A DNA stretch of 64,000 nt, from contig CAMLLD010000015.1 in NCBI GenBank assembly GCA_946480785.1, forward strand, positions 1-64,000. Direction: 5' to 3'. Under the pieces are notes generated by a model. That model was not told the origin of the DNA, made no database searches, and saw only the letters and a list, made by a program, of their open reading frames with translations. Source of the stretch: an uncultured Blastocatellia bacterium. GTDB lineage: Bacteria > Acidobacteriota > Blastocatellia > Pyrinomonadales > Pyrinomonadaceae. Positions 25,099-34,789 of the stretch are shown here, piece by piece (positions within the stretch are counted from its first letter, which is position 1; the number at the start of each line of letters is the position of its first letter). The position numbers and the translations under genes are program-made.

Positions 25099-25936
25099 CT
25101 GATTTAGCCTCGCTCTCTGACCTTTTTTGGTGAGAATCTCGCTGGCGTCTCGCTTCGTAAAGCAGCACGCCGGCCGCTACCGAAACATTCAACGAATCCA
25201 AATTTCCGACCACGGGTATACGGACAAGCGTATCGCAATGTTCTCGCACGAGCCGGTGCAGCCCGTGCCCTTCATTCCCAAGAAAGATCGCCGCCGGGAG
25301 CGTCCAGTCCCACTCGGTATACGATTGCTTCGCATCCGCGGCCGTGCCAACGACCCAAATGTTACGTTCTTTCAACTGCTCTATCAATCTCACGAGATTC
25401 GTGACGCGCGCTACCGGCACGTATTCCAAAGCACCGGCCGCCGTCTTCGCGACCACTCCTGTCAACCCGACCGCGCGACGCTCGGCGATGAAGACACCAT
25501 GCACGCCTGCACACTCGGCAGTGCGCAACATCGATCCCATGTTGCGCGGATCCTCGATGCCGTCTAAGCCCAAAACCAGCGGCGGATCCGCCGTGCCGAC
25601 CCTTGAGGCGAGCGAATCCAGCAGTTCATCGGCGTCCGCATAATGCGCCGCTGCGATGCGCGCCATCACGCCCTGATGCCGCGCGTCGCCGAGCGTGCGA
25701 TCGAGATCGAAACGCGGCACACGCTGCACGGGCACACCCTTCTCGCGCGCGAGCTCCAACACCGCTTTCAAACGATCGACGTGCGCGGTTTGCAGAATCG
25801 CGATCGACTCGACTTGCCGCTTTCCGGCGCGCAAGGCTTCGAGCACGGCGTTGACGCCGTAGATGACGTTCTGTTGCGCTGGACCACGCGGTTCGGTAGT
25901 TTCGCGATCGTGTTGATGTGGGCGGCGTCGAGACAT
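25085..25936 (-). CDS. rlmB: 23S rRNA (guanosine-2'-O-)-methyltransferase, TrmH/SpoU family
   Basis: A 283-residue SPOUT methyltransferase. An N-terminal substrate-binding domain (NVIYGVNAVLEALRAGKR, HQGVMARIA) is followed by the knotted domain with SpoU motifs 1-3: GIEDPRNMGSMLRTAE, IFLGNEGHGL and IPVVGNLDSLNVSVAAGVLLYE. This is the RlmB pattern (methylation of the conserved guanosine in the peptidyl-transferase loop), though TrmH-group specificity needs testing. The ATG at 25936 overlaps the upstream stop (ATGA); the longer in-frame start lies within the upstream gene and is unlikely. Confidence 0.87.
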   Translation of the reverse strand: MSRRRPHQHDRETTEPRGPAQQNVIYGVNAVLEALRAGKRQVESIAILQTAHVDRLKAVLELAREKGVPVQRVPRFDLDRTLGDARHQGVMARIAAAHYADADELLDSLASRVGTADPPLVLGLDGIEDPRNMGSMLRTAECAGVHGVFIAERRAVGLTGVVAKTAAGALEYVPVARVTNLVRLIEQLKERNIWVVGTAADAKQSYTEWDWTLPAAIFLGNEGHGLHRLVREHCDTLVRIPVVGNLDSLNVSVAAGVLLYEARRQRDSHQKRSESEAKSDVLS

Positions 25937-26961
25937 CAGTCGAGTGGGTGAGTTGCCAGGTGGAAGAGCAGGCGCGAGTAGCGTGTGAATTGGCTCTCGT
26001 TGCTGTGGATCGTAGCCGTGTCGAGACTGAGTTTCCCCGGGCGTTCGCGACGCCAGCCGCTCGACTGTATTTCCTGCTCGGGACCCCAAACAAGATCGAG
26101 CAACGGACGCATTCGGTTGTAGGAGTCATCGAGTCGGGCGTTCGTAGCGTTAGCATTCAACACGCGTTGCAGGGTTGCGATGTTCTCGGTTGCGAGTAGG
26201 GTCTTCTCGCGGCCTAGACACGAGAAGTCAAAACCGTTTGCCTGTACGCGCCACGTTTCCGAATGCCCTGAGACGTAAAGATCGATTACCGCTTCGTCGC
26301 TGAACAACTCACTCGTATCGAGAATCTCGTTCTCCGCGCCTCGGCTCTTTACCTCCTTCACTTCAACGCGCTTCTCCACGAGTCGTCCCGTAACGATTAA
26401 GGCAATGTTGGACCACGTGACATCTACTTCGTTCGTTATCTGACCCGGATTGATGACCAACATCGATTCGTCAAAACTCAACGACCGCACTCGCACGACC
26501 GCGCCTTCATCGGTCAACGTAATGACGCGAAAGCCCGCCGTTTGCAGTCGATCCGCAATCAACTCGGCCTCTCCACGACTTGCCGTTCGCGCCAACGGCA
26601 ACGCAACGCCTTCAGCCAAAATGCGCTCAAGACCGTCTTGCTCCAACCTCAAGAACGTAGCCGCATCCTCGATCGCTTTACGACTAAGAACCTCGTTACC
26701 AGGCAAGACGATCGTGTTGTAACCTAACTCGTGTTTCTCAGGTCGACGCAGCACGGGCGTGCGCAAGCGCGCGGATGATTCCGTCAGCGGTAAGGGTACG
26801 CTACAGTACATACAGTTGATGCGCGTCGGAGGATTTGCCCGCAAACATTCTTCGCACCGAATCATTTGCTCCGGTGCGAAAGCTTGCGGCTCGGATGCTG
26901 TTAATGGTCCAAGCACGGAGAGACGAATGTTTTCGTTATCTTTAGGCAACAGCTCCTCCAA
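25936..26961 (-). CDS. Zinc-ribbon protein of unknown function, first gene of the rlmB operon
   Basis: A 341-residue protein with a CxxC...CxxC zinc ribbon (IRCEECLRANPPTRINCMYCSVPL) at about residues 34-56. It lacks a signal peptide. The centre contains AIEDAATFLRLEQDGLERILAEGVALPLARTASRGEAELIADRLQTAGF, which reads like the tandem domains of proteins that handle ribosome-associated or sequence-specific recognition, but I cannot name the family. The C-terminal half (DVTWSNIALIVTGRLVEKRVEVKE, SHSETWRVQANGFDFSCLG) resembles a PH-like beta domain. It is translationally coupled to rlmB. It diverges from the lipoprotein gene at 27 kb across a short gap. Confidence 0.62.
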   Translation of the reverse strand: MEELLPKDNENIRLSVLGPLTASEPQAFAPEQMIRCEECLRANPPTRINCMYCSVPLPLTESSARLRTPVLRRPEKHELGYNTIVLPGNEVLSRKAIEDAATFLRLEQDGLERILAEGVALPLARTASRGEAELIADRLQTAGFRVITLTDEGAVVRVRSLSFDESMLVINPGQITNEVDVTWSNIALIVTGRLVEKRVEVKEVKSRGAENEILDTSELFSDEAVIDLYVSGHSETWRVQANGFDFSCLGREKTLLATENIATLQRVLNANATNARLDDSYNRMRPLLDLVWGPEQEIQSSGWRRERPGKLSLDTATIHSNESQFTRYSRLLFHLATHPLD

Positions 26962-27005
26962 GTATTTTGATTATACGACGACACTGTAAAATTCGAGGCG
27001 AGTTA

Positions 27006-27866
27006 ATGTTTCCGCAGACCGCATTCATCAAACACCTGGTTGCTTTGGTCGTCATTACGATCGCCTTAGCCACAGGTGCTTGCGCTGCTCTACAACCGAT
27101 CGATACAAGCGGACCGCGGGCCAACGAGCCCGCGTATCCGATCAGCCTGGCCGACACGTCCGCGCGGCTCGAACAAGCTTCAGTCGCGTGGTATCAGATG
27201 TCGCAACACTACGGACTGCCCGGCAAGACCGACGCGAACCTGAATCCTTATACAGGAACAGTGGAGAGTTTACCGGCGAACGCTGGTCCAATCGTACTGC
27301 CGAAAGTCGGCACTGAGCCGGTGCAGACTGAAGAGCAGACACGCGAGTCGCTGCGGCGGTTCATCGCCGATTGGCGCCAACTCATCGGCGCCGATCCGGA
27401 GCAGTTGTCTTTAGTCGAACGAACCGACGATCCGTCCGGAGTGAAAACCGCTCGTTACGAACAGAAGCCGTTTCGTTATCCGCTGCGCGGTGGCTACGGC
27501 AATTTCGTCATTCGTTTTCAATCTGACCGCCAGGTGGTCTCTCTTTCGAGCAACTGCATTCCCAACGCCGACCGCCTGCAACCGGCATTGAATGGTCTGA
27601 CTCCGAAAATCACCGCCGCTGAAGCCATCGATCGGGTAAGAAAACAAGTCGTGACCACGCCTGCCGTGAATGGACCATCACAAACGTTCACGCTGCCGGC
27701 GAACGCGACTTTCACAGTGCACGATCTGGTGGTTTACGCACAGCCAGCGCCGGACCAGGGCAACGGTCTGCAACTACGTCTCGCCTGGGAAATACAAGTA
27801 ACGAACGGCCCCGTAAAGACGGTCTACTACGACGCGATCGCCGACCAGGTGATCGCGACGGCTTGA
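27006..27866 (+). CDS. Lipoprotein with PepSY/FTP-like C-terminal segment
   Basis: A 286-residue protein starting at the ATG before MFPQTAFIKHLVALVVITIALATGACAALQP; the lipobox ATGAC makes it a lipoprotein. The central part (QTREQTRESLRRFIADWRQLIG... type helix-strand) and the C-terminal KITAAEAIDRVRKQ plus LAWEIQVTNGPVKTVYYDAIADQVIATA resemble the PepSY/thermolysin-propeptide fold, which inhibits or chaperones peptidases. No peptidase gene is attached. The domain call is tentative. The following NYN gene begins about 50 nt after its stop. Confidence 0.6.
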   Translation: MFPQTAFIKHLVALVVITIALATGACAALQPIDTSGPRANEPAYPISLADTSARLEQASVAWYQMSQHYGLPGKTDANLNPYTGTVESLPANAGPIVLPKVGTEPVQTEEQTRESLRRFIADWRQLIGADPEQLSLVERTDDPSGVKTARYEQKPFRYPLRGGYGNFVIRFQSDRQVVSLSSNCIPNADRLQPALNGLTPKITAAEAIDRVRKQVVTTPAVNGPSQTFTLPANATFTVHDLVVYAQPAPDQGNGLQLRLAWEIQVTNGPVKTVYYDAIADQVIATA

Positions 27867-27913
27867 CCGCGCACGGTGGACCTCGTTACTTGACCAAAGG
27901 AGAACGAATTAGC

Positions 27914-28684
27914 ATGCTAAGAATCCGACAAGGGGGAACTACGTCTATGAATAATAATTTCGATCCTACTAACAACGTTTCATGGCAATTAGGTCACCGC
28001 GGCAGAGTGGCGGTATTTATTGACGGCAACAATCTTTTCCACGCAGCGCGCTTTCACAACATCGACGTCGATTACAACAAACTACTCCGGGTCCTGCTCG
28101 GAGACGGTCGCTTGTTACGAGCTTTTTTCTATACCGGCGTAGACGTCGGCGCCGAACGTCAACAGGGATTTCTATTGTGGATGCGTCGTAATGGTTTTCG
28201 GGTAATTCAGAAGGAACTGAAAACTTTTTACGACGGCACGCGCAAAGCAAATCTCGACGTGGAGATTGCGGTCGACATGTTGTCGCTGGCCGGTCGTTAC
28301 GATACGGCGGTGCTCGTTTCCGGTGACGAAGATTTTGTTTACGCGGTGAATGCGGTGGCTTACAAAGGCTGTCGCGTGGAGATCGCCGGCTTTAGATCCA
28401 ACACCGCGCCGAAGCTGATCGACGTCGCTGACTACTTCATCGATCTCGGTGAGATCGCCGAAAAGGTGCGCAAAGAGGCGTCGCATGGACCGCGTTATGA
28501 CGAACGCGATCTGCACGATCATGTGCCGCAGTATTTGCCGGCCGACGGGATGCCGCTGCCGAAACCACAGCCTGACGCTTTTCAAACGGCGATGCGAGTG
28601 GTATTAGAGACTGAGATCGGCGAAGACGAAGCGGCGGAATTTCAGGCCGCGAGCGAGTTCATCAGGATCACAGACGACCATTAG
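27914..28684 (+). CDS. NYN-domain (LabA/DUF88-like) predicted ribonuclease
   Basis: A 256-residue protein. The NYN/PIN-like fold is clear: GRVAVFIDGNNLFHAARFHN (first acidic residue), NLDVEIAVDMLSLAGRYDTAVLVSGDEDFVYAVNAVAYKGCRVEIAGF (further acidic residues) and APKLIDVADYFIDL. The family comprises Mg-dependent RNases and RNA-binding proteins. The C-terminal 70 residues are low-complexity and acidic. I chose the ATG at 27914, 10 nt after AAAGGAGA. A second ATG at 27947 with a GGGGGA upstream is also possible. An upstream TTG overlapping the lipoprotein stop is less likely. Confidence 0.83.
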   Translation: MLRIRQGGTTSMNNNFDPTNNVSWQLGHRGRVAVFIDGNNLFHAARFHNIDVDYNKLLRVLLGDGRLLRAFFYTGVDVGAERQQGFLLWMRRNGFRVIQKELKTFYDGTRKANLDVEIAVDMLSLAGRYDTAVLVSGDEDFVYAVNAVAYKGCRVEIAGFRSNTAPKLIDVADYFIDLGEIAEKVRKEASHGPRYDERDLHDHVPQYLPADGMPLPKPQPDAFQTAMRVVLETEIGEDEAAEFQAASEFIRITDDH

Positions 28685-28690
28685 CCGCGC

Positions 28691-29068
28691 ATGAAACTGT
28701 TCACAATTCAGGAAGCGAATGCGCTTCTTCCGAGCGTGAGAACGATCGTTGGGAAGATTCAGCAGGCGCACCGCAGAGTCGCGCAATTTCGCGATGAAGC
28801 GAAGGAAGCGGCCGAAGCTGCTGAACGAGGCGGCGGCGGTATTTCTTCCGGCGTCGCTTACGCGCAAGCGCTGACTGAGTTGACGAGCACGATCGGCGAG
28901 CTGGAAGCGCTCGGCGTGCAGCTCAAGGACTTCGAACGCGGCCTCGTGGACTTTCCCTCACTGCGCGACGGCCGCGTCGTGCTGCTCTGCTGGCAAATGG
29001 GCGAAGGCGACGAACTCGAGTGGTGGCACGACGTCGACGCAGGCTTCGCCGGCCGCACCCCGCTATAG
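28691..29068 (+). CDS. DUF2203 family protein
   Basis: A 125-residue protein with the full DUF2203 pattern: MKLFTIQEANALLPSVRTIV at the start, a long helical middle, then GVQLKDFERGLVDFPS, GRVVLLCWQMGEGDELEWWHDVDAGFAGRTPL at the end. The conserved Trp-His and Asp residues at the C-terminus are intact. Function unknown in the family. It begins 6 nt after the NYN gene, in the same transcription unit. Confidence 0.88.
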   Translation: MKLFTIQEANALLPSVRTIVGKIQQAHRRVAQFRDEAKEAAEAAERGGGGISSGVAYAQALTELTSTIGELEALGVQLKDFERGLVDFPSLRDGRVVLLCWQMGEGDELEWWHDVDAGFAGRTPL

Positions 29069-29141
29069 CCTCGACCCCAAAGGTACAAAGTCAACGCCTG
29101 CTTAATTTTCTCGTTGACCACTTAAAGTTCTTCCTGATAGG

Positions 29142-30245
29142 ATGCGCCCGATCGCGATGAAAGCAACCGGCGACTTCCAAACTTCACCCCAAGAGCGAAA
29201 ATCTACACTTATCGAATTTCCCGGCGTGTCGCGAAGTTCCATGCCCGAATGGCGCAAGGAACTCAGCGAACGCGTCCGTGAAGTACAGGAACGCCGCGCG
29301 CGCGAAGCCGCTCACGAAGCAGCCGAAGCCGAGCGCCAGCGCGCGACCGAAGTCAACAATCCGCCGCAACTCGAATTGTTACCCCGAACCGAAACGCCGG
29401 CGATGAATCCGCTCGTCGCCGCCGCGCTCAAGCGCATCGAACGCGCGCACCAAAGCGCTTCGGTTGAAGCTCGTCCACCGAGAACGTCGCTCGCGACCGC
29501 AGTCGCGTACGCGCCGGAACGAGAAGAAAGCCCTATGAACGAGACGGATCCCCCGACTATCCAACTCGAATTTGAACCCGAAGTGGCGGCTGTCGAAGTA
29601 TTGGAACCGGCCGTCGAAAAGACTCATCTGGCGATCGTGCCGCCGCCGAGCGAAATGGTGATTGAAGCGCCGGTTGAAGTGCGCGTTGAATCACAGATCG
29701 AATCTATTGAGGCGCCGCTCGAATCCTTCGTCGCGAAAGCTGAGCCTGCGCAAGCGCCGCGCCGATTGATCATCGAGAACGATCCGTCGCTCAACTATCT
29801 CGATTCGATTTGCCGCAGCGTGCGGGTCGACGACATCGAGAACCGCAGCGCTTCCTCGTTTCGACGAGTCGTATGCGCGGTGCTTGATCTGATCTTCTGT
29901 GCGTTGCTGACTGCCCCGATTGCGGGCGCGTTGTATCTCGCGGGCGGAAGTTATCATGACCCGCGCGCGATCGCGGTGATGGGTGGGTGTTTGGTTGTCG
30001 TGATGTTTCTTTACTTGACGTTGACGACGGCGCTCACCGGACGCACGTGGGGCATGCGTGCGTTGTCGCTGCGCGTCATCGACACGAAGACGGGATTGAT
30101 TCCGACGGGCGGGCAGTCAGTTGGGCGCTCGTTCTTATACTTGTTTTCACTCGCCACCGTAGTTGGGATTTTGTTCGCACTCGTCAGCCGCGAAGGTTAC
30201 ACTGCGCACGATCGATTTACCGGTACCGCAGTCGTGGCAACCTGA
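29142..30245 (+). CDS. RDD-family membrane protein with long charged N-terminus
   Basis: A 367-residue protein. Residues 1-230 are charged, Glu/Pro/Ala-rich and probably disordered (RVREVQERRAREAAHEAAEAERQ forms a coiled coil). The C-terminal RDD domain has three membrane helices with the naming residues: FRRVVCAVLDLIFCALL, GRTWGMRALSLRVIDTKTG, GRSFLYLFSLATVVGILFALV and the final HDRFTGTAVV. RDD proteins are implicated in ion transport or envelope homeostasis; the role here is unknown. A second ATG 15 nt downstream is an alternative start. The NFACT gene starts one base after its stop. Confidence 0.82.
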   Translation: MRPIAMKATGDFQTSPQERKSTLIEFPGVSRSSMPEWRKELSERVREVQERRAREAAHEAAEAERQRATEVNNPPQLELLPRTETPAMNPLVAAALKRIERAHQSASVEARPPRTSLATAVAYAPEREESPMNETDPPTIQLEFEPEVAAVEVLEPAVEKTHLAIVPPPSEMVIEAPVEVRVESQIESIEAPLESFVAKAEPAQAPRRLIIENDPSLNYLDSICRSVRVDDIENRSASSFRRVVCAVLDLIFCALLTAPIAGALYLAGGSYHDPRAIAVMGGCLVVVMFLYLTLTTALTGRTWGMRALSLRVIDTKTGLIPTGGQSVGRSFLYLFSLATVVGILFALVSREGYTAHDRFTGTAVVAT

Positions 30246-30246
30246 A

Positions 30247-31659
30247 GTGCATCCGCAACTCCTCCAGCGCATCGTCGAAGAGCTTCGCACCAACCTCACC
30301 GGCAGATACCTCGGAAAGATAATTCAACTCAGTTCGGTTTCGTTCGCCTTTGATTTCGGTCTGCGCGGGGAGTTTTTGTATGTGAATGTAGATCCCGCGA
30401 GTCCGCGGTTGTATTTGATTCGGCGGCGAGTGAAGGAACTCGAGCGAGCAAGTGTTCCGCTAGGGGCTTTCGGCCAGTTAATGAGAGATAAGCTTGGCGG
30501 GCGAAGTATTACGTCTGTTGAAAAAGAAGTTGCTGACAGGATCGTTAGGCTGAATTTCGACTCGTTGACTCTGCTGGCGCAACTCACCGGAAGGAGTGCG
30601 GATCTCTTTTTACTCGACGGCGATCAAATCGAAGGCGGGTTGAGGACACAGATAAAAGGGATGTATCAACCACCGGCGTCGATCCGTGAAATCCATGTTG
30701 AAGAAGAGCTCACGCAAGCGCACGCCTCGCCGTCAGAAGCCGCCGACGCCTACTACTCAGCGCTGGACCGCGATCGCGAATTTGAGTCGCGTGCAAACAA
30801 CGTTCGTTCCCAACTGCTGAAGTCGCTTCGCCAGAAAGAAAAACTCAAACAGAACCTCGAACAGGATCTCGCAAGGCACGGCGATCCGGACGAGCACAAA
30901 CGTATCGGCGACTTGCTGCTGGCGAACGTCGCTACCGCTTCGCGCGCCGGCAACAAGGTGACGCTCGCGGACTACTACGCCGACGGCGCGCCGCAGATTG
31001 AGATCGAGGTGGATGAGAACACGTCGCTTCAGGATGAAGCGGCGCGTCGGTTTCGCCTTTACGGAAAAGCGAAGCGCGCGCGTGAGGAGATCGCTGAGCG
31101 GATGGTGCAGCTCGACCGCGAGATAGCGCAACTTAATCATCAGTTAGAGGGGATTTTAAGGATTATTGAGGAGCGGGACGAAACAGGTTTAGCGACCTTC
31201 ATTGCTGCGAAAACTGCGCACAAGATACCAACCAAACAGTCCAAACGACCTGCCTCGCGCGGCGCACGCGTGTCGGGCGACTCGCGCCTGCCCGGCGTGC
31301 GGCGCTACTTATCGACCGATAGCTACGAGATACTCGTCGGCCGCGCGGCGCGCGACAACGACAACCTTACGTTCAAGATCGCGCAGCCGAACGACCTGTG
31401 GCTGCACGCCGGCGACTATCCCGGCTCGCACGTCGTCATTCGCAACCCGACGCGCAAAGACATCCCGCATCGCACGATCGTCGAAGCGGCGCAGCTCGCC
31501 GGAAAGTTCAGCCAGGCGAGCGAAGACTCCAAAGTCGTCATCCACTACACTCCACGAAAATTCCTCTCAAAACCCAAAGGCGCCGCCCCAGGCCTCGTGC
31601 GCCTCTCGCGCTTCAAATCAATCACCGTCGAACCCAAAGAGAGTATCGAGCGACTGTAG
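30247..31659 (+). CDS. rqcH: NFACT-family protein (RqcH/FpbA-like ribosome quality control)
   Basis: A 470-residue protein starting at GTG (VHPQLLQRIVEELRTNLTGRYLGKI, the usual NFACT opening). The NFACT-N domain (FDFGLRGEFLYVNVDPASPRLYL) is followed by helix-hairpin-helix and coiled-coil sections (residues about 190-330; LLKSLRQKEKLKQNLEQDL) and the C-terminal NFACT-R domain (RRYLSTDSYEILVGRAARDNDNLTFKI, DLWLHAGDYPGSHVVIR). In Bacillus RqcH recruits tRNA-Ala to stalled 50S subunits and adds C-terminal alanine tails. Shorter than RqcH (about 570), so the tail-adding function is inferred. It is followed by a large inverted repeat. Confidence 0.84.
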   Translation: MHPQLLQRIVEELRTNLTGRYLGKIIQLSSVSFAFDFGLRGEFLYVNVDPASPRLYLIRRRVKELERASVPLGAFGQLMRDKLGGRSITSVEKEVADRIVRLNFDSLTLLAQLTGRSADLFLLDGDQIEGGLRTQIKGMYQPPASIREIHVEEELTQAHASPSEAADAYYSALDRDREFESRANNVRSQLLKSLRQKEKLKQNLEQDLARHGDPDEHKRIGDLLLANVATASRAGNKVTLADYYADGAPQIEIEVDENTSLQDEAARRFRLYGKAKRAREEIAERMVQLDREIAQLNHQLEGILRIIEERDETGLATFIAAKTAHKIPTKQSKRPASRGARVSGDSRLPGVRRYLSTDSYEILVGRAARDNDNLTFKIAQPNDLWLHAGDYPGSHVVIRNPTRKDIPHRTIVEAAQLAGKFSQASEDSKVVIHYTPRKFLSKPKGAAPGLVRLSRFKSITVEPKESIERL

Positions 31660-31663
31660 CAAG

Positions 31664-31704
31664 CCATCCACAGATTACGCAGAGTCTGTGTAATCTGTGA
31701 ATGG
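31664..31704. repeat. Extended inverted repeat with CACAGATTAC arms
   Basis: The arms CACAGATTAC (31669-31678) and GTAATCTGTG (31690-31699) are perfect. The stem extends inward by CAGA/TCTG and outward by CCAT/ATGG with single mismatches, leaving a tiny GT loop. It occupies the gap between the NFACT stop and hemL. It has no T-tract, so it is more like a REP-type intergenic repeat than a terminator. Single arms recur at 12066 and 17460. Confidence 0.75.
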
Positions 31705-31722
31705 TTTGTTATTCTCACGCCC

Positions 31723-33000
31723 ATGCGATCTGAGGAACTGTTTGCGAAGGCGATCGAACTGATACCGGGCGGGGTGAACTCGCCGGTGCGCGCATTTCGC
31801 GGCGTCGGCGGCACGCCGCGCTTCATCAAGTCTGCGCGCGGCGCGCACATCACCGACGTCGACGGCCGCACTTACATCGACTACGTCGGTTCGTGGGGCC
31901 CGATGATCCTGGGCCATGCCGATCCCGAGGTCGTCGCCGCTTTACAAGAGGTCGCCGCGGGCGGCACGAGCTTCGGCGCGCCGACAGAACTGGAAGTCGA
32001 TCTCGCGCAGGAAGTCGTCGACGCGGTACCGTCGATCGAGATGGTGCGTATGGTGAGCAGCGGCACCGAAGCAACGATGTCCGCGATTCGTCTCGCACGC
32101 GGCGTCACCGGCCGCACGAAACTCATCAAGTTCGAGGGCTGTTATCACGGACACGCCGACAGTCTCCTCGTTAAAGCCGGCTCCGGCGTCGCGACTCTCG
32201 GCTTGCCCGACAGCCCCGGCGTTCCTGCCGCGCTCGCTGAGAACACGATCACAGTTCCCTTCAACAACGCCGCCGCGCTCGAAGAAGTCTTCAGCGAACA
32301 TCACGACATCGCCACAGTAATCATCGAGCCCGTCGTCGGCAACATGGGCTGCGTCCCGCCGCAACCCGGCTACCTCGAAGCCGTTCGCAAACTCACCAAA
32401 GCCAACGGCGCGCTGCTGATCTTCGATGAAGTGATGACGGGCTTTCGCGTCGCCCGCGGCGGTGCGCAGGAGCTTTACAACATCGCGCCCGACATTACGA
32501 CCCTCGGCAAAATTATCGGCGGTGGTCTGCCTGTCGGCGCTTACGGTGGCAGCCGCGAGTTGATGAACCACATCGCACCCGCAGGCCCGATCTATCAGGC
32601 GGGAACGTTGTCGGGGAATCCTTTATCGATGACCGCGGGACTCGTCACGCTTCGTCGCCTGCGCGACAAGTCGGTTTACGACCGCCTCGAAGCGTCGTCT
32701 CGCAGACTATGTGAGGGCTTGGCAGTGGCGGCTGCGAAAGATGGGATAAAGAGCATAACAAACCGCGTCGGCTCGATGTGGACCAGCTTCTTCACAGACG
32801 AACCCGTCATCGACTGGCAAACGGCCAACCGCTCCAACCGCGAACGCTACGCCGGGTTCTTTCACGCGATGCTGAACGAAGGAGTCTACCTCGCGCCGTC
32901 ACAGTTCGAAGCTGCTTTTGTCAGTCTCGCGCACACTGACGACGTCATCGAACAAACGGTAGCGGCCGCAACGAAAGCACTCAAGACAATCACTAAATAG
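31723..33000 (+). CDS. hemL: Glutamate-1-semialdehyde 2,1-aminomutase
   Basis: A 425-residue PLP enzyme matching the family length. It starts with [23 protein letters not shown], the textbook HemL N-terminus. It has [16 protein letters not shown] for phosphate binding, [14 protein letters not shown], the PLP Asp in [13 protein letters not shown] and the Schiff-base Lys in [18 protein letters not shown]. It makes 5-aminolevulinate from glutamate-1-semialdehyde in the C5 tetrapyrrole route. Other hem genes are not in the window. Its last 8 bases overlap the convergent histidine kinase gene. Confidence 0.96.
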   Translation: MRSEELFAKAIELIPGGVNSPVRAFRGVGGTPRFIKSARGAHITDVDGRTYIDYVGSWGPMILGHADPEVVAALQEVAAGGTSFGAPTELEVDLAQEVVDAVPSIEMVRMVSSGTEATMSAIRLARGVTGRTKLIKFEGCYHGHADSLLVKAGSGVATLGLPDSPGVPAALAENTITVPFNNAAALEEVFSEHHDIATVIIEPVVGNMGCVPPQPGYLEAVRKLTKANGALLIFDEVMTGFRVARGGAQELYNIAPDITTLGKIIGGGLPVGAYGGSRELMNHIAPAGPIYQAGTLSGNPLSMTAGLVTLRRLRDKSVYDRLEASSRRLCEGLAVAAAKDGIKSITNRVGSMWTSFFTDEPVIDWQTANRSNRERYAGFFHAMLNEGVYLAPSQFEAAFVSLAHTDDVIEQTVAAATKALKTITK

Positions 33001-34780
33001 GCAGGTCGATACTGAACTCCGATCCCTTCCCGGGTTCACTCGCCACACTGATCTTCCCACCATGCTGCTCGACGATCTGCTTCACGATCGCGAGCCCCAA
33101 ACCCGTACCGCGTTTCTTCGTCGAATAGAAAGGCTCGAAAATGCGCTCGCGCGTCGCGTTGTCCATTCCCTTGCCTTCATCCGCGATCCGAATGCGCGCG
33201 TAATACTTCCGCGTCAAACCATCGCCATTCCCATCCGTCGTCAACAACTCCGTCGAGATGCGCACAGGCGCGTTCTCCTGGCTCGCATCGATCGCATTCG
33301 CAATCACGTTCACGAACACCTGTCGCAACTGATACGCGTCCCACTGCCCGATGATCGCGCGATGCGCAAACTCGCGCTGCACGTTCGCATTCTTCTCGAG
33401 GATCTTGTCGCTGACGAGATCGATGCTGTTTTCGAGTGACTCGTGCAGATCGACAGCGGAACGTTCCAACTCCTTCTGCCGCGAAAACTGCGTCACGTCG
33501 ACGACGAGTTTGTTGAGGTGCTTGATGCCGCGCTCGACGAGCTCGATCGTGTTGAGCGCGTCCTGATCGTTCACGCTATCGCGCAACATCGAAACGCCGA
33601 GACGAATACTGCCGAGCGGGTTCCGAATCTCGTGTGCGACTTGCGTCGTGGCTCGTCCAACTGCGGCGAGTGATTCGCTGCGGCGCAGCGTGCGTTCAGC
33701 TTCAGCGACTTCCGTCGCGTCGACCATTGTCACGATCTGGCCGCGATCGCCGTCGATCGCGAGCGGCGAGGAATAGACGTCGAATGTTTTGTCTTCGCCT
33801 TCGACCTGCGCCAGGAAACGACCGTGATACGTCGCGCGGTTGACGCGAATAGCAGTCACAGTTTCGAGCATCTTCATCGCATCGTCAGACGCGAATCGTT
33901 CGAGCACCGAAGCGCCGATGCTTGCGTTGGGAAAGATCTTGAAGAAGGCGGCGTTCGCGCTGCGGATGCGATCTTCCGGGTCGATCGCCACCACTGCGCT
34001 GACCATGCCTTCGAGCAGTTGCGTGGTGAACGTGCGCTCGCGGCGCGCTTCGAGCATGCTGCGGCGCATTTGCCAGAAGTGATGCTGCACCTGCCAGATC
34101 GTGCCGAGGGCGACAAGCCCTCCCGCGCCGAGCGCGAGCAAGCTCCAGGTAAGGATCGAGTTTCGCGCCTTCCGCTGCGCGGCAAAGGTGGTATTGATGT
34201 TTTTCGTCTGAAGTGCCTGCAACTCGGCGTAGATGGCATCGATATCCTTATCAACGTCAGTCAGCAAGTCATGGCCCTTCAGACTGTAGAGTTGCACATC
34301 CTTGCTCAATTCAACGTACTGCTGGAGGTCTGTGCGAAGTTTGCCCCAGTTCACGTCGGCGCTGTCAGGAGTATGGTTTAACTGCACCATAGATTTATTC
34401 AGATCATCGCGTGCGATGTCGAGCCTGAAACTGAATGGCGGCGCAAGACCCTTTTGTGAAAGCGCTGTGTGTCGAACGCGAGCTTCGGTATCGACCTGCA
34501 CCGTCTTGAACCGCAGATCTGATAAGAGGTTCTGCCAAACGGCAGTTCGCGAGGCCAGGTCACGAGCGTTCTCACCAATCTGCTCCATCTCCTTCGCACT
34601 ACGCCAACCCAACCAGGAGATCAGACCAAGCAGCAGCAGAAAGCCAATGATGAGCGGCGTGATCGCACGAAGGAATGCGCGCCTCGCGAGATCCGTCGTC
34701 GCGGCTTCAGCAGACGGCAACGCCGCCGGCAGGTTTCTGCGCCGGTAAACAACTTCGGTTTTCTTCTCAGCGGGTTGCAT
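32993..34780 (-). CDS. Membrane sensor histidine kinase with PAS domain
   Basis: A 595-residue protein. Two membrane helices (about 40-58 and 208-230) flank a roughly 150-residue extracytoplasmic helical sensor. A PAS domain follows (about 255-365, [26 protein letters not shown]). HisKA has His383 in [14 protein letters not shown]. The ATPase domain has the N-box ([13 protein letters not shown]), G1 (ADEGKGMD) and G2 ([14 protein letters not shown]). NtrB-like kinase architecture; the partner response regulator is not adjacent. The last gene of the HDAC-polA-kinase unit, 9 nt after polA. It overlaps hemL by 8 nt at the 3' ends. Confidence 0.92.
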   Translation of the reverse strand: MQPAEKKTEVVYRRRNLPAALPSAEAATTDLARRAFLRAITPLIIGFLLLLGLISWLGWRSAKEMEQIGENARDLASRTAVWQNLLSDLRFKTVQVDTEARVRHTALSQKGLAPPFSFRLDIARDDLNKSMVQLNHTPDSADVNWGKLRTDLQQYVELSKDVQLYSLKGHDLLTDVDKDIDAIYAELQALQTKNINTTFAAQRKARNSILTWSLLALGAGGLVALGTIWQVQHHFWQMRRSMLEARRERTFTTQLLEGMVSAVVAIDPEDRIRSANAAFFKIFPNASIGASVLERFASDDAMKMLETVTAIRVNRATYHGRFLAQVEGEDKTFDVYSSPLAIDGDRGQIVTMVDATEVAEAERTLRRSESLAAVGRATTQVAHEIRNPLGSIRLGVSMLRDSVNDQDALNTIELVERGIKHLNKLVVDVTQFSRQKELERSAVDLHESLENSIDLVSDKILEKNANVQREFAHRAIIGQWDAYQLRQVFVNVIANAIDASQENAPVRISTELLTTDGNGDGLTRKYYARIRIADEGKGMDNATRERIFEPFYSTKKRGTGLGLAIVKQIVEQHGGKISVASEPGKGSEFSIDLPI

Positions 34781-34789
34781 TCGGGTCCG

